Source: Trichostrongylus colubriformis | Taxonomy: Eukaryota; Nematoda; Chromadorea; Rhabditida; Trichostrongylidae | Assembly (NCBI GenBank): GCA_963978905.1 | Contig: OZ022261.1 | Span: 28,889,686 to 28,953,685 of the forward strand | Length of the DNA stretch: 64,000 bases | Direction: 5' to 3' | Shown: in pieces, positions 22,721 to 34,071 of the stretch | How the letters are laid out: the number at the start of each line of letters is the position of its first letter | How positions within the stretch are numbered: the first letter of the stretch is position 1 | Made by a program: the position numbers and the translations under genes | The notes under the pieces: model-generated | Told to the model about the DNA's origin: nothing | Seen by the model: only the letters and a program-made list of their open reading frames with translations | Databases searched by the model: none

Positions 22721-24979
22721 TGGTCCACCTCGGAAGAATATCAAACCCGCGCACCTAGCCACTATTGAGCGCAGGCTTGCTTCTAGCCCATTTCTTGCCG
22801 ACCGCCACGATGGCCTTCCACCTATCGACTTGATGCAGAGCAGAGGTAGGAAAATCATCATAGATGCCGGGGAGAATTCCTGAATGACCCCCATCGCCTT
22901 CAAGTATCTGCACAGCCTGGTCACTGGTTGGTCAAGACATCTTCGTGCCTGGGCCCGACCGCCGCGAACTGCATTTGATCCATTTGGACTAGAGCGCCAC
23001 CAACGTTGCCAGCATTACCAGAGGCTTTGATCGTTTTCTTCTGCAGATGAAGGTTCGTTGTCTGGGTCTTCGGGACTCAGACACTATCCTGGAACAAGCC
23101 CGAATCCCTGAGAGCAATCGCTATCCCTACTTTTTTCGAGTACGCGAGTTCGTCTCCGTCACGCCTCTGCCAACCACTGAGCGTACTCTGGGCATCGTCC
23201 TCTCTTTGATAGTGCGGTACGACGCCCTTAAAATCGCCTTCGAAAGCGCTCCTGAAGCTGTTTCACTTCCTCTTCGGTCTACGACTTTCCTCTCAGTGAA
23301 GCAGAGCAGAACGACCCGTATCCTCCCACGCCCGTTGGATCGTACCCTGCGCTATTCACTTTTCGGAGTTTTTCGCTTCAAAGGACACTCAACTGTAGCG
23401 CTGTTCCTTTGTTCGAGACTTCCTCCCAGAACAAACAGAGGAAGGTGTGTTGCCACTCAAAATGTTCAAACATTTCCGCAGCTAGAAGAAGTGGATAGCC
23501 GACCATTCGGCAGCGTTTGAGAATTACGCTCGCAACCCTTGGGGCTCGCAGCGTCGCAATAGCACAGCTGCTCAACGTCGCGTGCTTGGCTTTAGCAGCC
23601 GTCAACTGTATGAACGACGACAAGCAGTTTACATGCTGACGGCGATCTTACCCTACATTGCGACTTTCCCTCTCCGCATTGACTTCAAGATCGCGGACAC
23701 GTCTTCCGAGCGTGGATGGACCTTCCAGCGCCCGGTATATCTCTGGCTCATTCGTTCCTAAATCCAGCGGGCCATGCATTCGTACGAAATCATTCCATAG
23801 ATATTCGTCTGGTCGTTCCAGGATGGGTCCACCGCTATGCCGCCAGGAATGTTCGCCACCACTGTGAACATCGCAACTAACATCAAATTTGTGTTCGATT
23901 GGGAGTGCCGCCTATAGGCTCCGAACTACTATACGCACGCGTGTCCCAGCGTCAGGTCTTTGGAAGCTTCAGTACGGATTCTGCTGCAACACACGTTTTG
24001 GACTCTGTGTACGCTCTCCGCCGCACCCTATTCGGGGTCCTCCTCTTGATGCTGTTACGGTACGCCTCCGCCATTCGCTTGGTCTCCGGTCAGATCAAGT
24101 TTTGGCTTTACAGACGAGCCAACTTCGTCTCCTTATTCTCGCAATTCAGGCTGCATACGGAACTGGTGAGACCGTAGCAGCGCCCTCGTGGCCGCGAGGA
24201 CCTACGACAGCTCTAAAGAAAGAGTCATCGCTGCGATCACCACGAACAGCGCTGTCGCTCAGTTCACAGATACCTCCTCCTGAGCGTCGATGACTACAAG
24301 CACCTCCAGCACGCTTTGTGTCGGACTCAGCCCTATTGCAGGGTGCTTTGCAAACACACATTGACCTTCATAACATCCTCATAAGCCTGCCAGAGGATTA
24401 CGGCCACCTCCTTTTTCAGGCAGCAATGGACACCTGCTTCAAATAAAAGAAGGGTCAGGAGCACCTAGGACGCTTCCTATTCAACAAAGGCCACGCGGTC
24501 GAGCTTTCCGACACTGAGAGGGACGAGTATAGCATCGCCGCGACTGATATCTTTGACCACACTCGGGACGCCGTAGTCGTGATGTTCCAAGTATCACCTG
24601 CAGTTCTTTGCATCACGACCTGCATCTGCCTTATTGAACTCGATCACTGCCGGGAGCATCTCCTGTGACTTTTCGGAGGGATTCACAATGCTGATATGAG
24701 ATGAAGCTTTTTAGATTTCTACCAACCCTAGTTGCTATGACACCCATCTGCCTCAGATTCGCCATGTGTACTTCGGGGACAGTTGGAGCCGCACGCGCGA
24801 TGTCCACGCACGTCGAAGTACGGAGCCCAAGATGTTATGGACATCCTTCTGGCTAAGAATGCTTCCATGGCGCCACTTACCCAACGTTTCGCGCTCATCA
24901 TCTACACAGCGAGCTTCTCAACTTGATGTTTTATGACCAACCGCCCGTGAACCTGAGCCGAGGATCGACACTATACCTA

Positions 24980-26800
24980 CAGTCGAGTTCCCGAAACCTG
25001 GCAGGGCGTGGCCTTACGGACTTGGACAAGAGCGCTGCAGAGTCAGAGCACACTTGATAGTTGTCCATCGAACAGCTGATTTCGGCTGTATGTATTTTGC
25101 TATCATCGATGTGCTTTTTTAATTGTAAACTGCACTCCTTGACGTTGTTTTGAACTCCACAGTCGCTTATGAAACCAGACATCCCCGTGTTATTTCGCCA
25201 CCCTCGTGTTCCCACCTTTTCCGTGAGTTCTCTTTTTGATTTTTTCATTTCCCTTTTTCTTTTCGACTTGGTTTTCATAACAGTGTCATCGATGTGCTTT
25301 TTTGATGGTGAACTGCACTCCTTGACGTTGTTTTGAACTCCACAGTCGCTTTTGAAACCAGACATCCCCGTGTTATTTCGCCACCCTCGTGTTCCCACCT
25401 TTTCCGTGAGTTCTCTTTTTGATTTTTTCATTTCCCTTTTTCTTTTCGACTTGGTTTTCATAACAGTGTCATCGATGTGCTTTTTTGATGGTAAACTGCA
25501 CTCCTTGACGTTGTTTTGAACTCCACAGTCGCTTTTGAAACCTAATTCTTGGTGGTACGCTGCAGTCGTCGTGGTTCGGTCGTTATTCAAGGTCGCACTA
25601 TCGTGCTTCGTGTCTGATGGTAAGATCTTTAGCTCCTATTCTTATTCTGTTTGCTGTATCCACAGCGTGATTGGGGTTTCTTTCAGAACTTGCGCATTTT
25701 TATTCCAACTTTCACACCTGAATTTCATGTGGGTCCACGAACTGCATGTTGCTGCGTCTTTTATTCCGCCGACTGTCGCTTTTCTTTCATAGAGCAACGG
25801 TTTTGTTACTAACACACTCATATTTGTTACAAGACTAAGTTTAATAATGCCATATTGCTTTTTTAAGTTCTTTTATACACAGTTGTACACACTAACACTT
25901 CTTACTGACCCCTTACCCTAGATCCGTCCTTTCATACAAGGTACTTTACAAACGTTATTACTAATTTTAGTTTCATTTCTCTATGCATACTTATTCACCG
26001 ATAAAATTTACAAAGAACATGGATTTAGTTAAAAAAAACATTGAGAGATGAAGTGACGAATCCTTGTTTGTTTCTGCTTTGTTGCCTTACCTTTGAATAA
26101 CATTCTCAAGGGTTCCCACTTTAGGCTTCAACTTTTTCGCGCAGTAGGTCGGTTTTCTCAAAATGAACGGAGCATACACTTTCGTAAGTGAAAAAAAATA
26201 TCTGAAGCTCCACTTTCCACAAACTTTCAGCACTTGATTAAACTTTGAAATTGTTCAGTCTACCATTGCCCGATCGCATCTGCCAACGGAACCTAGGGAA
26301 GTGGAACGTCGTGGAGGTTGTCTCTGTTCAGCAGTGAGAGCTGTTTCGATTGACGGGCTCATGAACAGTATGCAGAACAACCTGGAAGGTTGCAGCACGA
26401 AAGGACCACCAAGAATTAGGTTTCAAAAGCGACTGTGGAGTTCAAAACAACGTCAAGGAGTGCAGTTTACAATTAAAAAAGCACATCGATGACACTGTTA
26501 TGAAAACCAAGTCGAAAAGAAAAAGGGACAAAAAAAAGCAAAAACATGGTAATAAAGTGACGATCACAGTTAAACGGTTCACAATGCATGCAAATCGAGC
26601 CACTTGCATAAAAAATTCACTTACCTCACTAAAAATCAGCGCCGCGGCAGAGAATAATAATAGAAATTAGCAGCAATTAGCAAAATACATACAGCCGAAA
26701 TCAGCTGTTCGATGGACAACTATCAAGTGTGCTCTGACTCTGCAGCGCTCTTGTCCAAGTCCGTAAGGCCACGCCCTGCCAGGTTTCGGGAACTCGACTG
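24980..26800. mobile_element. TA-flanked fold-back/Tc1-mariner-type non-autonomous element
   Basis: The 123-base ends 24980-25102 and 26678-26800 are exact inverted copies, starting CAGTCGAGTTCCCGAAACCT, and each end is flanked by TA (24978-24979, 26801-26802). Inside the left arm are two full and one partial 183-base tandem repeats. A partial inverted copy of that repeat lies in the right arm (about 26410-26530). The centre (25.6-26.4 kb) is AT-rich. I find no DDE transposase. Perfect TIR identity indicates a recent insertion into the helicase remnant. Confidence 0.8.
25087..25590 (-). repeat. 183-bp tandem repeat with in-frame 61-codon unit
   Basis: On the minus strand each unit reads FKSDCGVQNNVKECS, then KKHIDDTVMKTKSKRKRE, KKSKRELTEKVGTRGW and NNTGMSG, with units starting at 25474, 25291 and 25108 (period exactly 183 = 61 codons). 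The open frame runs unbroken for 219 codons from 25590 to 24931, because the period is a multiple of three. The product would be Lys/Arg-rich and hydrophilic with one conserved Cys pair per unit. A single related unit occurs on the plus strand at about 26410-26530, in the opposite arm of the same element. Whether it is translated is unknown. Confidence 0.7.
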
Positions 26801-27489
26801 TATCTACCGCGCAGTATCCCGATCCGGAGCTTCGGTTCCTTTTCGTAGAACTCGGGACATCCACCGAATTGCTCAGCGGATCTCACAGTAACGAGGCGAA
26901 AACGAAATTCTGACGCCAAGTCGTTCTTGATATCCTTCGGTAGGACATTTTACCACCATCCATCCCTGCCATCGTGTTCTACAAAGAACAGGCTCGGCTG
27001 CTCGTCCAGTCCTTTCAAACCACCACGGTCGACCTCCACACGGTCGATTCGGTACAGGGCAGAAAGAAGGATATTATTATATTATCCTGTCACCACCCGC
27101 ACTGGTTTCGACTCTGCCCAGAGCGAGTTCTTGAACGTTTACCATCGCCTTAACGTAGCCCTTTCCAGGTGTCGGCACGGCCTGTCGATTTCATGTAACG
27201 AAAGGTTGCTAACTGGTTTCTTTCATTGGAATGCGATTATGTCAACTCGTCACCAATCACCTTCGTGGCCTCGCGTCGGATCTCTTGAACAGAAGGGTTA
27301 TTTTCCCTTTTATCATCTGCAAGTGAGTACTTTTCTTTCGTTCCTCGCTTTCTCTAGGTCCTTGGACGGAAATTTTTTTAACGAGGGGAGGTTCAAGAAT
27401 GCGTAAAACCTTAGTAGATCACTTATAGTATAACCCCTTATTAACTCGTAGCTTGACAATCAGCTGGCTGGATCTCGCGCATCTTACGA

Positions 27490-28821
27490 GGAAGGTCTTC
27501 CAACTCATGACGCGCTTTTTGAAAGCTGTTTTTTGCATGTATGGGGGTGCGTACAAGAATCATATAACTGATGTCCATTTTTGCTGAGCGGCCCTACGAA
27601 TGCCAAAAAAGGGGTTGATGGTTCGATCCCCACTGAGGACAAATTTTTGCAAAATTTAGATTTTCAGTTTTTAGGCTCGTGAACATTTGAATATGGAGAT
27701 TAAGTGCAGTAATCACATTTAGAACCCCGGACTGCCCTCTACTGCCAGTTTTCAGCAAGTTTGACACTCCAACTTTTTGACCTTTTAGCACTCATAACGC
27801 ACGAACGAGGCGTCTTTGCGTAAAACGGATTCGATATTCGTGTTCAGGAGGTCGAACAACCCCCAGGAGAAAGTTTCCAGCCCAATCGAAGTTTTACCCA
27901 AATTCGAAAATTTGAGCTGGGCATTGGTATACCTTCGACTGCACGTTCAACGAAGGAGACGACGGTATCATTTGTCTAAAAAATCCTGACTAGTTCTCTT
28001 GCTTGATGCTTGGTTGGTCAAATTATAAAGATAGGCATCCATGCTGTGCATATTCCACTGATTTTCAGCGATTTTGTTAGTTATTCACTTCTACAAGTAG
28101 AAAGCGCACCATGTACCCATGACCAAAGATCTTTTTCGAAGTTAGGGTCAAAATTTGGAATTGGTTAGAAATGTGTGCCCAAGGGTAGTTTGACCCCCTG
28201 AACACGAATATGGCACTCACTTTGCGCGAAATCGCTAATGTCGAGCGCTACGGGCCCTTATGTGTCCAGAAAAGTCAGATCACCAAATTCACTGAAAATT
28301 CATGAACAGAGTCATTTTGGCATGCTGTCAACGAAAATCATAGTCATTTGGCATAAACAGACATATCTGAAGATGAAAAAGCGAAGGCAAAAACAAATGC
28401 AAAACTTCGGCAGAGCCGTGACCTGAACCACCAACCCATGCCTTTCGACTGTTTTAGAGTCCATCGTCGTATCCAGTAGGCCATCCGATCACTTCGTCAT
28501 ACCCACATCGGGGAACCGTTGTGAAACTGCTGCACACTTTTGATACATGGTGAAGGTAAGATTTTTTCCCGTATTTGACTTTGTTTTGGATGTGAAATGG
28601 AAGAACACCTTTGGATCTGCACATGGTTAAAGTTACAAGGAGTATGAATTACAATAAGTGGGTTAAAATCGCCTTTTTGGAAAAAATTTTGTTCACTCCT
28701 TTTTTGGCATTCATAGGGTCGCTCAGCAAAAATGGAAGTTAGTCATATGTTTCATGTAGGTACCCCCATATAATGGAAAAAACCGTTTCCCAAAAGCGCG
28801 TCATGACCTGAAAGACCTCCC
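27490..28821. mobile_element. long-TIR MITE, family T (copy T2)
   Basis: The left end GGAAGGTCTTCCAACTCATG is inverted at the right end (CATGACCTGAAAGACCTCCC). Homology runs ~170 bases inward, including CCATTTTTGCTGAGCG and GAATGCCAAAAAAGG on the left and their complements at 28700-28745. It shares with T1 the words GTTGATGGTTCGATCCCCAC (complement of the 4810-4830 region) and TTTGACCCCCTGAACACGAA. No transposase frame. Same length class as T1 (about 1.33 kb). Confidence 0.75.
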
Positions 28822-30050
28822 TTGTTAGAGCATTTCCACGACATAGGCTCGCAGAAGGAAAGGGGAGAGTACAAGCATATAGTATGGTGACTAATCCAAC
28901 GCCCCACACCTAAGGCTCGCTCGTTGGAGATTCTTTCTCTACTCCGGGCTCGGACGTCTACTGCACGGGCACTACCCGCACGCCGTCTGCTCGCCAGTTA
29001 ATGCACTCCCTCCTCGCCTATCGCCTCTGGGGTCCTTCACCTTTCCCAGGATCGACCGGATCTCCTCAGCAACACACAACTGTACTGTTCTCATATTGAT
29101 GATATTCTAATAAATCTGATCTCTTCGGTCTTCTGTACTGTGATCACTATTTGGTACGACTCAACCTTTTACTAATCAATGATAGTAATGATAGTAAGGT
29201 ATCCAAATTAGACGAAAGTTTTGGACTGTAATAGAATTCTATCCTCGGAGTTCAATTTTAAGGTATTTTCACGAGAATTTGTTTCATCGCTCGGGCAGAG
29301 GTGTGGCAGTGAAGGAAACGGAACGCAATGTTCGAAAATCCAAGGAGTGTACGTTTATTGTATCTTTCGGTTTTAGAGGTAGACATATTTCAAAGTGGGC
29401 CGCATCACTCCTCGCTGGAGTGACGCGGATCTGGGGTGCGTGGAGTATGGGGTGGGGGTGTTTGTTGTTAGAACAGAAAATTAGCTATGTGCGCCGTATT
29501 GGATAAATACTGAAGCGATGACCGTGCTCTGCGCCTCATTCTAGGCGTAATCGCCTCAGGACGGAATCTGTACCATAACCCATAGACCGCTCCATCACGT
29601 CGCGCTCTAAGCGCGGCCACGAATTCCTTGTCCTAATGTCATACATCCAGGAGTTTAGCTCTCCGGAGTGACACGCGACAATTCTAGCTGCGAAGCGCGT
29701 GATGCGGCGACAAATTTCTTTGAATGGAGCGCGGAACGCGATGAGACCGTTTTACCTTAAGGTGAATGTGGAATTCTGTCGACAAGGACACTTATTTTCT
29801 ATAAAAGCGGCTGTTCGAATTAGTTTTGCATTACTGTACTGAAGTTTGGATTACGCACTGGATTGTAGAGCGTAATTTAGAGTTCAATGACAGATCTGCT
29901 TTTTCTATCCTTACGTTGAACAAGAAGTGCACTCTGTTCCCTAATGTACAAACACAATAACAGGTGTGAGATACAAAGCGAAAACTGTAAGTTTTGCAAG
30001 TTGTTTAATTAGTTGTGCCTTTCGAGATTGATTGGTGGAACATTTAGTGA
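28822..30050. other. no gene; possible solo LTR-like block and GC-rich repeat pieces
   Basis: Around 28890-29130 a GC-rich pyrimidine-biased stretch ends near AATAAATCTGATCTCTTCGG, reminiscent of an LTR polyadenylation region, but I found no partner LTR. A near-perfect hairpin (CGCATCACTCC / GGAGTGACGCG) lies at 29401-29427. Repeat-like GC words occur at 29590-29730. Confidence 0.35.
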
Positions 30051-30055
30051 ATCGA

Positions 30056-30089
30056 CCTGACGTTTCGACTGAATCGTCGCCTTCGGAGG
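30056..30089 (-). ncRNA. decayed hammerhead motif, Penelope-type
   Basis: On the minus strand: CCT, CCGAAGG, a small stem II (GAC-GATTCA-GTC), GAAAC, GTC, AGG. Compared with the hammerhead core CUGANGA, the U is C and the last A is G, so catalysis is not expected. It lies 300 bases downstream (minus strand) of a Penelope GIY-YIG fragment, where the terminal repeat of such an element would be. Confidence 0.45.
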
Positions 30090-30386
30090 CCTGAACGTGG
30101 TGCAAAGTCCACATTTGAAACTCTAAACCACCTAGCGCTTCATCTTACTTAGCGGTTTTGACATCGTGTTAGGACCACACAGAGGACCCAAGCAGCATGA
30201 AGAAATAAACTCACCCTGAGGATCCACCTATTGAATGGAAAATCCGCTTCGACACTATAATGACAACCAATAGCAAGTGAAGCACATTCGTTGTTCCCGA
30301 AATGGAAGTACGCAGAAAACGCACGTTATGTCTTTTCGCTACATTCTACAGCTCGCAGTGCGAGATGAAAGGCGATAATTCTTTTG

Positions 30387-30660
30387 TTATTGATGGATAC
30401 TCATCCCAATTGTTTCCTCTTTGACCTCACAAAGAATCCAAAACGCTTCCAATGCTTCTCTAGCTTTTCTTGCTTTTCTACTAGTTAGATGCTCCTTGAT
30501 TCGACTTCTTAGAACTCTTCGCGTTTCTCTTATATAGGCAGAGACACAAGCCCGATGCATGAGTTGGTAAACCACTGCACTATACGTACAATCTCCTGCC
30601 TTGCCGTGTGGGCAGATGACACAAATATCTGATAAGCACTGATTATCATAGAGTCTGTTG
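30387..30660 (-). pseudogene. Penelope-like element, GIY-YIG endonuclease fragment
   Basis: The minus strand reads CVICPHGKAGDCTYSAVVY, then CVSAYIRETRRVLRSRIKEHL and a basic/acidic helix before the stop. This matches the C-terminal GIY-YIG nuclease of Penelope-like retroelements, where the motif is typically Y-I-G-E-T-x-R-x-L-x-x-R-x-x-E-H. Here the Gly of YIGET is Arg, which should abolish activity. The usual upstream CxxC-type finger is recognisable. The RT domain is absent next to it; a separate RT fragment of the same class lies at 35961-36381, also on the minus strand. Confidence 0.7.
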
Positions 30661-30995
30661 GATCTGTTAACGTCCTAGATTCTCGTTAAAAATGTTCACT
30701 AACCTACCACTTTCACGCAACTGTGCTCTTCAAATGCTCTTTTGAATGGCAGCACACCTCGTCAGATATAAAGGGAAGACAATGAGATGATTGTGTTCGA
30801 CGCGGTACCTCTTGTGGGGCGACAAGCCGTTTTCGTGATGCTGGTGCCACATAGCCAGTGGCTATGGCTATTTCTGTAGCTAGCTGACGTGATTCACGTC
30901 TTGAGTTTGATATTCGATTTTTGATAACTGCTGTTTATCGCCGCAGCTCGCGATGCGAAAGTTACTACAAGGATGCTGAGTTATGGACAAGCTTC

Positions 30996-31068
30996 GGTGT
31001 CGGACGGGACTCGAACCCGCACTTCATCCTTTCCGGGAATATGTGCTAATCCATTACAATACCGACAC
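30996..31068 (-). tRNA. tRNA-like cloverleaf, probable pseudo-tRNA
   Basis: The minus-strand 73-mer folds completely. Acceptor GTGTCGG/CCGACAC; T8 A9; D arm with the A-box-like TAATGGATTAGC; anticodon stem TATTC/GGATG (two G-T pairs); T arm GCGGG-TTCGAGT-CCCGT; discriminator C. The anticodon loop is CCGGAAA: position 33 is C instead of the near-invariant T, and the triplet would be GGA (Ser) although no long variable arm exists. These two oddities point to a pseudogene or SINE-head rather than a working tRNA. Confidence 0.55.
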
Positions 31069-31530
31069 CCCTTTCACCTTATCTCAGCTTTTCGAATGGT
31101 ATTTTCACCATAGCTTATCAGCACTCAAACGTACAACGTGTTGAGCCAGTTGGCCAATATGGTAAAAAATTCATCGCATGCCAGGCTGTCATTCCATCTT
31201 GTTTTTCAAAAAAAAGTGCAGTAATCTCCAAATCAAAAAATGAGGAAATGATCAGGAACGGGAATGCGTTTTGGAGACAAGATGTGACAATGGAAGCGCT
31301 TATGGCAACCCAACCGAAACAAGCTTCTATGATACTCCGCTCGAACATAAGACATATTCAGATTGTTGTTGGCAGAGACCATAAACCAGTCTTCTGCATT
31401 TGCTTCGACAGCCTGAAAAGACAGCCCGCAAGAGCGGCAGCTATATACGAGGAAATAATAACATAGCCAATTATATTATTTATAGCCATTTATAGCGATG
31501 TGCTAATAAAGCGAAACCCCGCTCGTATTT

Positions 31531-31558
31531 TTAGGGATAATCTCCAAATTATCCCTAA
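31531..31558. repeat. perfect 11-bp hairpin
   Basis: TTAGGGATAAT, loop CTCCAA, ATTATCCCTAA. It lies just upstream of MITE M2; function unknown. Confidence 0.55.
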
Positions 31559-31641
31559 GGGAAACCAGAGCTCTGAGTGATAATAGGCACGTCCCCGACC
31601 ATTCACGCACTCAACACGGACATTGTGCGAGAACGTAATTA

Positions 31642-31793
31642 CATTCATTTCCCAACGCTTGGCAGGGCGTGGCCTACGGACTTGGGTGAAAGTGTATCAA
31701 ACTCTCTCACCCCGTCACACTCTCTTACTCTCGCCACACACTCTCACTCTCACCACTCAGGCCATGCCTTGCCAGGCGCTCCAAAATGGACTG
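31642..31793. mobile_element. short TIR MITE, family M (copy M2)
   Basis: Flanked by TA on both sides (31640-31641 and 31794-31795). Ends CATTCATTTCCCAACGCTTG and GGCGCTCCAAAATGGACTG are inverted, and the centre contains ACTCTC/CACTCT runs shared with M1 (1085-1211). The left inner segment TTGGCAGGGCGTGGCCTACG is almost identical to the TIR of the element at 24980-26800. Confidence 0.75.
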
Positions 31794-32229
31794 TACGGCT
31801 AATCATTTTCTGACATGTTACAATACAGGATGCATTCAGCAGAAAAACAGAGAGAAACGCAGTGTACTCCCTTTACCAATACACGAAATCAATGTAAATG
31901 GGTGAAAGGGAACAATTAGAGCCTGGTAACATCTGGAAATCAAATATTGATGTAGAAAGAAAGATAGTAAACGGAAAATAAGAAAATACGGTTTCTGACC
32001 GGCTCAAAGGTCAGCAGACACAACGGCGAGACACTGCGCCGGGCACGGAGACGCCAGACGAGCAAACAGTAACACGTAAACCCGATGATTCCGTTTACAT
32101 GATAGTACCTTGCAAAGGGGGAATTTCACAATTATCTACAGGGAAACCATCAAACAGTGGTTCCAGGTCCACTACAATGTAAATATGGAATACTCCTTAA
32201 TTGCTGGTAACTCCAGCTTGTAGGAAAAT

Positions 32230-32420
32230 GAGGTACCAAACTTCCTCACCCCTGCAAAAAGTACGCAGCGTTTATATCGAGAACCTCATCTTCGGCGTTC
32301 AGTCATCGCCACGAAACAAAGTCATCAAGCCCCAACTTGACATTTTACAAGGCGAGGCATTCAATCTCCGACACCATCTAAGAAACGACCACAGAGATTT
32401 CTATTCTGCCTCTTCGCTAC
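32230..32420 (+). pseudogene. BEL/Pao retrotransposon RT fragment
   Basis: The plus-strand frame contains SVYIENLIFGVQSS followed by LDILQGEAFNLRHHLRND. This resembles the BEL/Pao reverse transcriptase block around the YVDD-like box (YVDNL.LG......NLREF.SN). The catalytic box reads YIEN, lacking the paired Asp residues. Isolated fragment; no RNase H or integrase seen next to it. Confidence 0.5.
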
Positions 32421-33219
32421 AGGCGGACGGCAACTACTTTCTCTCTTCTTACTCTCATCAACGTATTGAAATTCTAAAACTTATAGACTTTTCAACTCAC
32501 TTTAAAACCATATTCTAGGATGAGCGAGAAACTTATTGAACTATAGCGTTGCAATTCTCGTATTTCTTATGCTTCGATCGGTGGGAAATGTGCGCATAAC
32601 TCTACCCTCATCAAAACAAAGGGCACATTCCACCGAGAGAGGCTTTTCATCTGCGTATAGATCGAGATCTTGAGTCAGTGCCATTTCTTTTGTTTCACAG
32701 TTTCTTTTCCTGTACGCATAAGGTACGCATAAGCAGTTTCACAGATTTTACGCATAAAGAAATATCGCTTCCATTTCTTGCCTTGCTTTATTCACTTATA
32801 CTATACGGTCGAATGGTTCACGTTTAATTACTCAGGTTTGAGATAAAAACGTTCCGCCGATACGTGAGGTGTGGTATAAGGAGAGACTCGCGTAACATCA
32901 GTAAAAGACAATTCGAAGACGGACAGGACATTACAGAAGTGTCGCCAGAACGCACGTTTCCCGCAGCCCACGATGAGCACCAAGATTAAGGACCGCAAGT
33001 GTATTTCCCGTACGAACCTCAGCTCATGGAGACGGTGATGGCTACTAAGCTGGATTACATCATTCTCAGGATTCAGCAGTTGAAGAAAGATTGATAGATC
33101 AACAAGTCTGCAGCCAGTCGCGAAAAAAGGAAATTGACTTCATTACAAGCCCAAGGAATCCCATCAACTGTGACGGAATACGAGTACTTGGTGGGAAAAA
33201 TGAGGTCCCGTGTTAAAAT

Positions 33220-33440
33220 GACGCAAACTGGAAAAGCCAAATGGAGAAAGCGCTGCAACAACAGCCAGACGTCGGCAGACCGACATCCTCGTCGGCGACT
33301 ACTACTTCGGCAAGCACATTTTTGGCACCCACTCAAAACTGTTTGTCTTGCAAGATGCCCCATTGGGCATTTGTTTGTCTGATATTCACTACCATTTCGG
33401 CAGGGCATGCTCAAATACGGAAAAAATATGAAATGTAGAG
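33220..33440 (+). pseudogene. BEL/Pao gag zinc-knuckle fragment
   Basis: The plus strand reads CLSCKMPHWAFVC in a Ser/Thr-rich context, matching the C-x2-C-x(n)-H...C knuckle with the CxxCxxxHWxxxC spacing typical of BEL/Pao gag proteins. Stops follow shortly after. It lies 5' of the gag body at 34072-35245 rather than 3' of it, so at least two element copies or a rearrangement are involved. Confidence 0.45.
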
Positions 33441-34071
33441 ATGCCGTTATCGGACAGATCATCCGATGCGTGCGTGCCTTGCAAAGGCAACATATTTTTA
33501 ATGTAAGGGCGCAGGGTGCCGTGCAGAGATGCTAGCGCATCACACGGCTTTTTGCCCATACTAGTTTCATCAGCAACTATGAAGTTTTTGTAAAATGTTG
33601 AAATCTATTCTAATTGATTTTTTAACGCAATTTTTTCAGTATTTCATGTTCTTCATAGAGCATTACACTGCTTTGTTTAGTAGTTGCAATTTCTTCTTCA
33701 TACTTTGTTCGAAATGTTACATATGTTCTCCGCTATATGTGATACTTCGTGCAACTCTGTAAGCTGTATCATCAGCCTCATTTGATCGTGATCTGCAACC
33801 ATGTGGCATGTGGCAATAAATTCTTGATAAAATCTGTTTATTTGCACAGAAGTGCTTTTGCAGACAAAAGCCTTCGTCACTCTGGGCTGTAGCGATGAAA
33901 TCATTAGATAGGGATTTTCATGACATTGAAAATTCAATAATGATTTAATGAAACTTATCTGACACTATGACATGAATAAGAAGCTTTGTAATATCACAAC
34001 ATGTTCATCAGGCGTGTAAATAGAAAGGCAAGCCTATGGTTGCTCAGTCTTGCTTTACACCATAGAGTGTC

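Larger units (their letters stand above)
22980..27250 (+). pseudogene. degraded SF1 (UPF1/NFX1-like) helicase, split by an insertion
   Basis: Fragments in all three frames line up as one superfamily 1 helicase. Walker A is QAAYGTGETVAA at about 24147-24182 (Lys replaced by Glu). A block around DDYKHL lies near 24290. VYFGD followed by a damaged LEPH (motif III) is near 24767-24800, and FYKEQARLLVQSF near 26975-27020. HTVDSVQGRKKDIIIL (motif V) is at about 27035-27085, and RLNVALSRCRHGL (motif VI) at 27146-27185 in another frame. Stops and frameshifts occur throughout. The interval 24980-26800 is a later insertion; the reading resumes in register across it when one TA is counted. Such helicases are multicopy in nematode genomes. 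This one cannot make a full protein. Confidence 0.7.
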
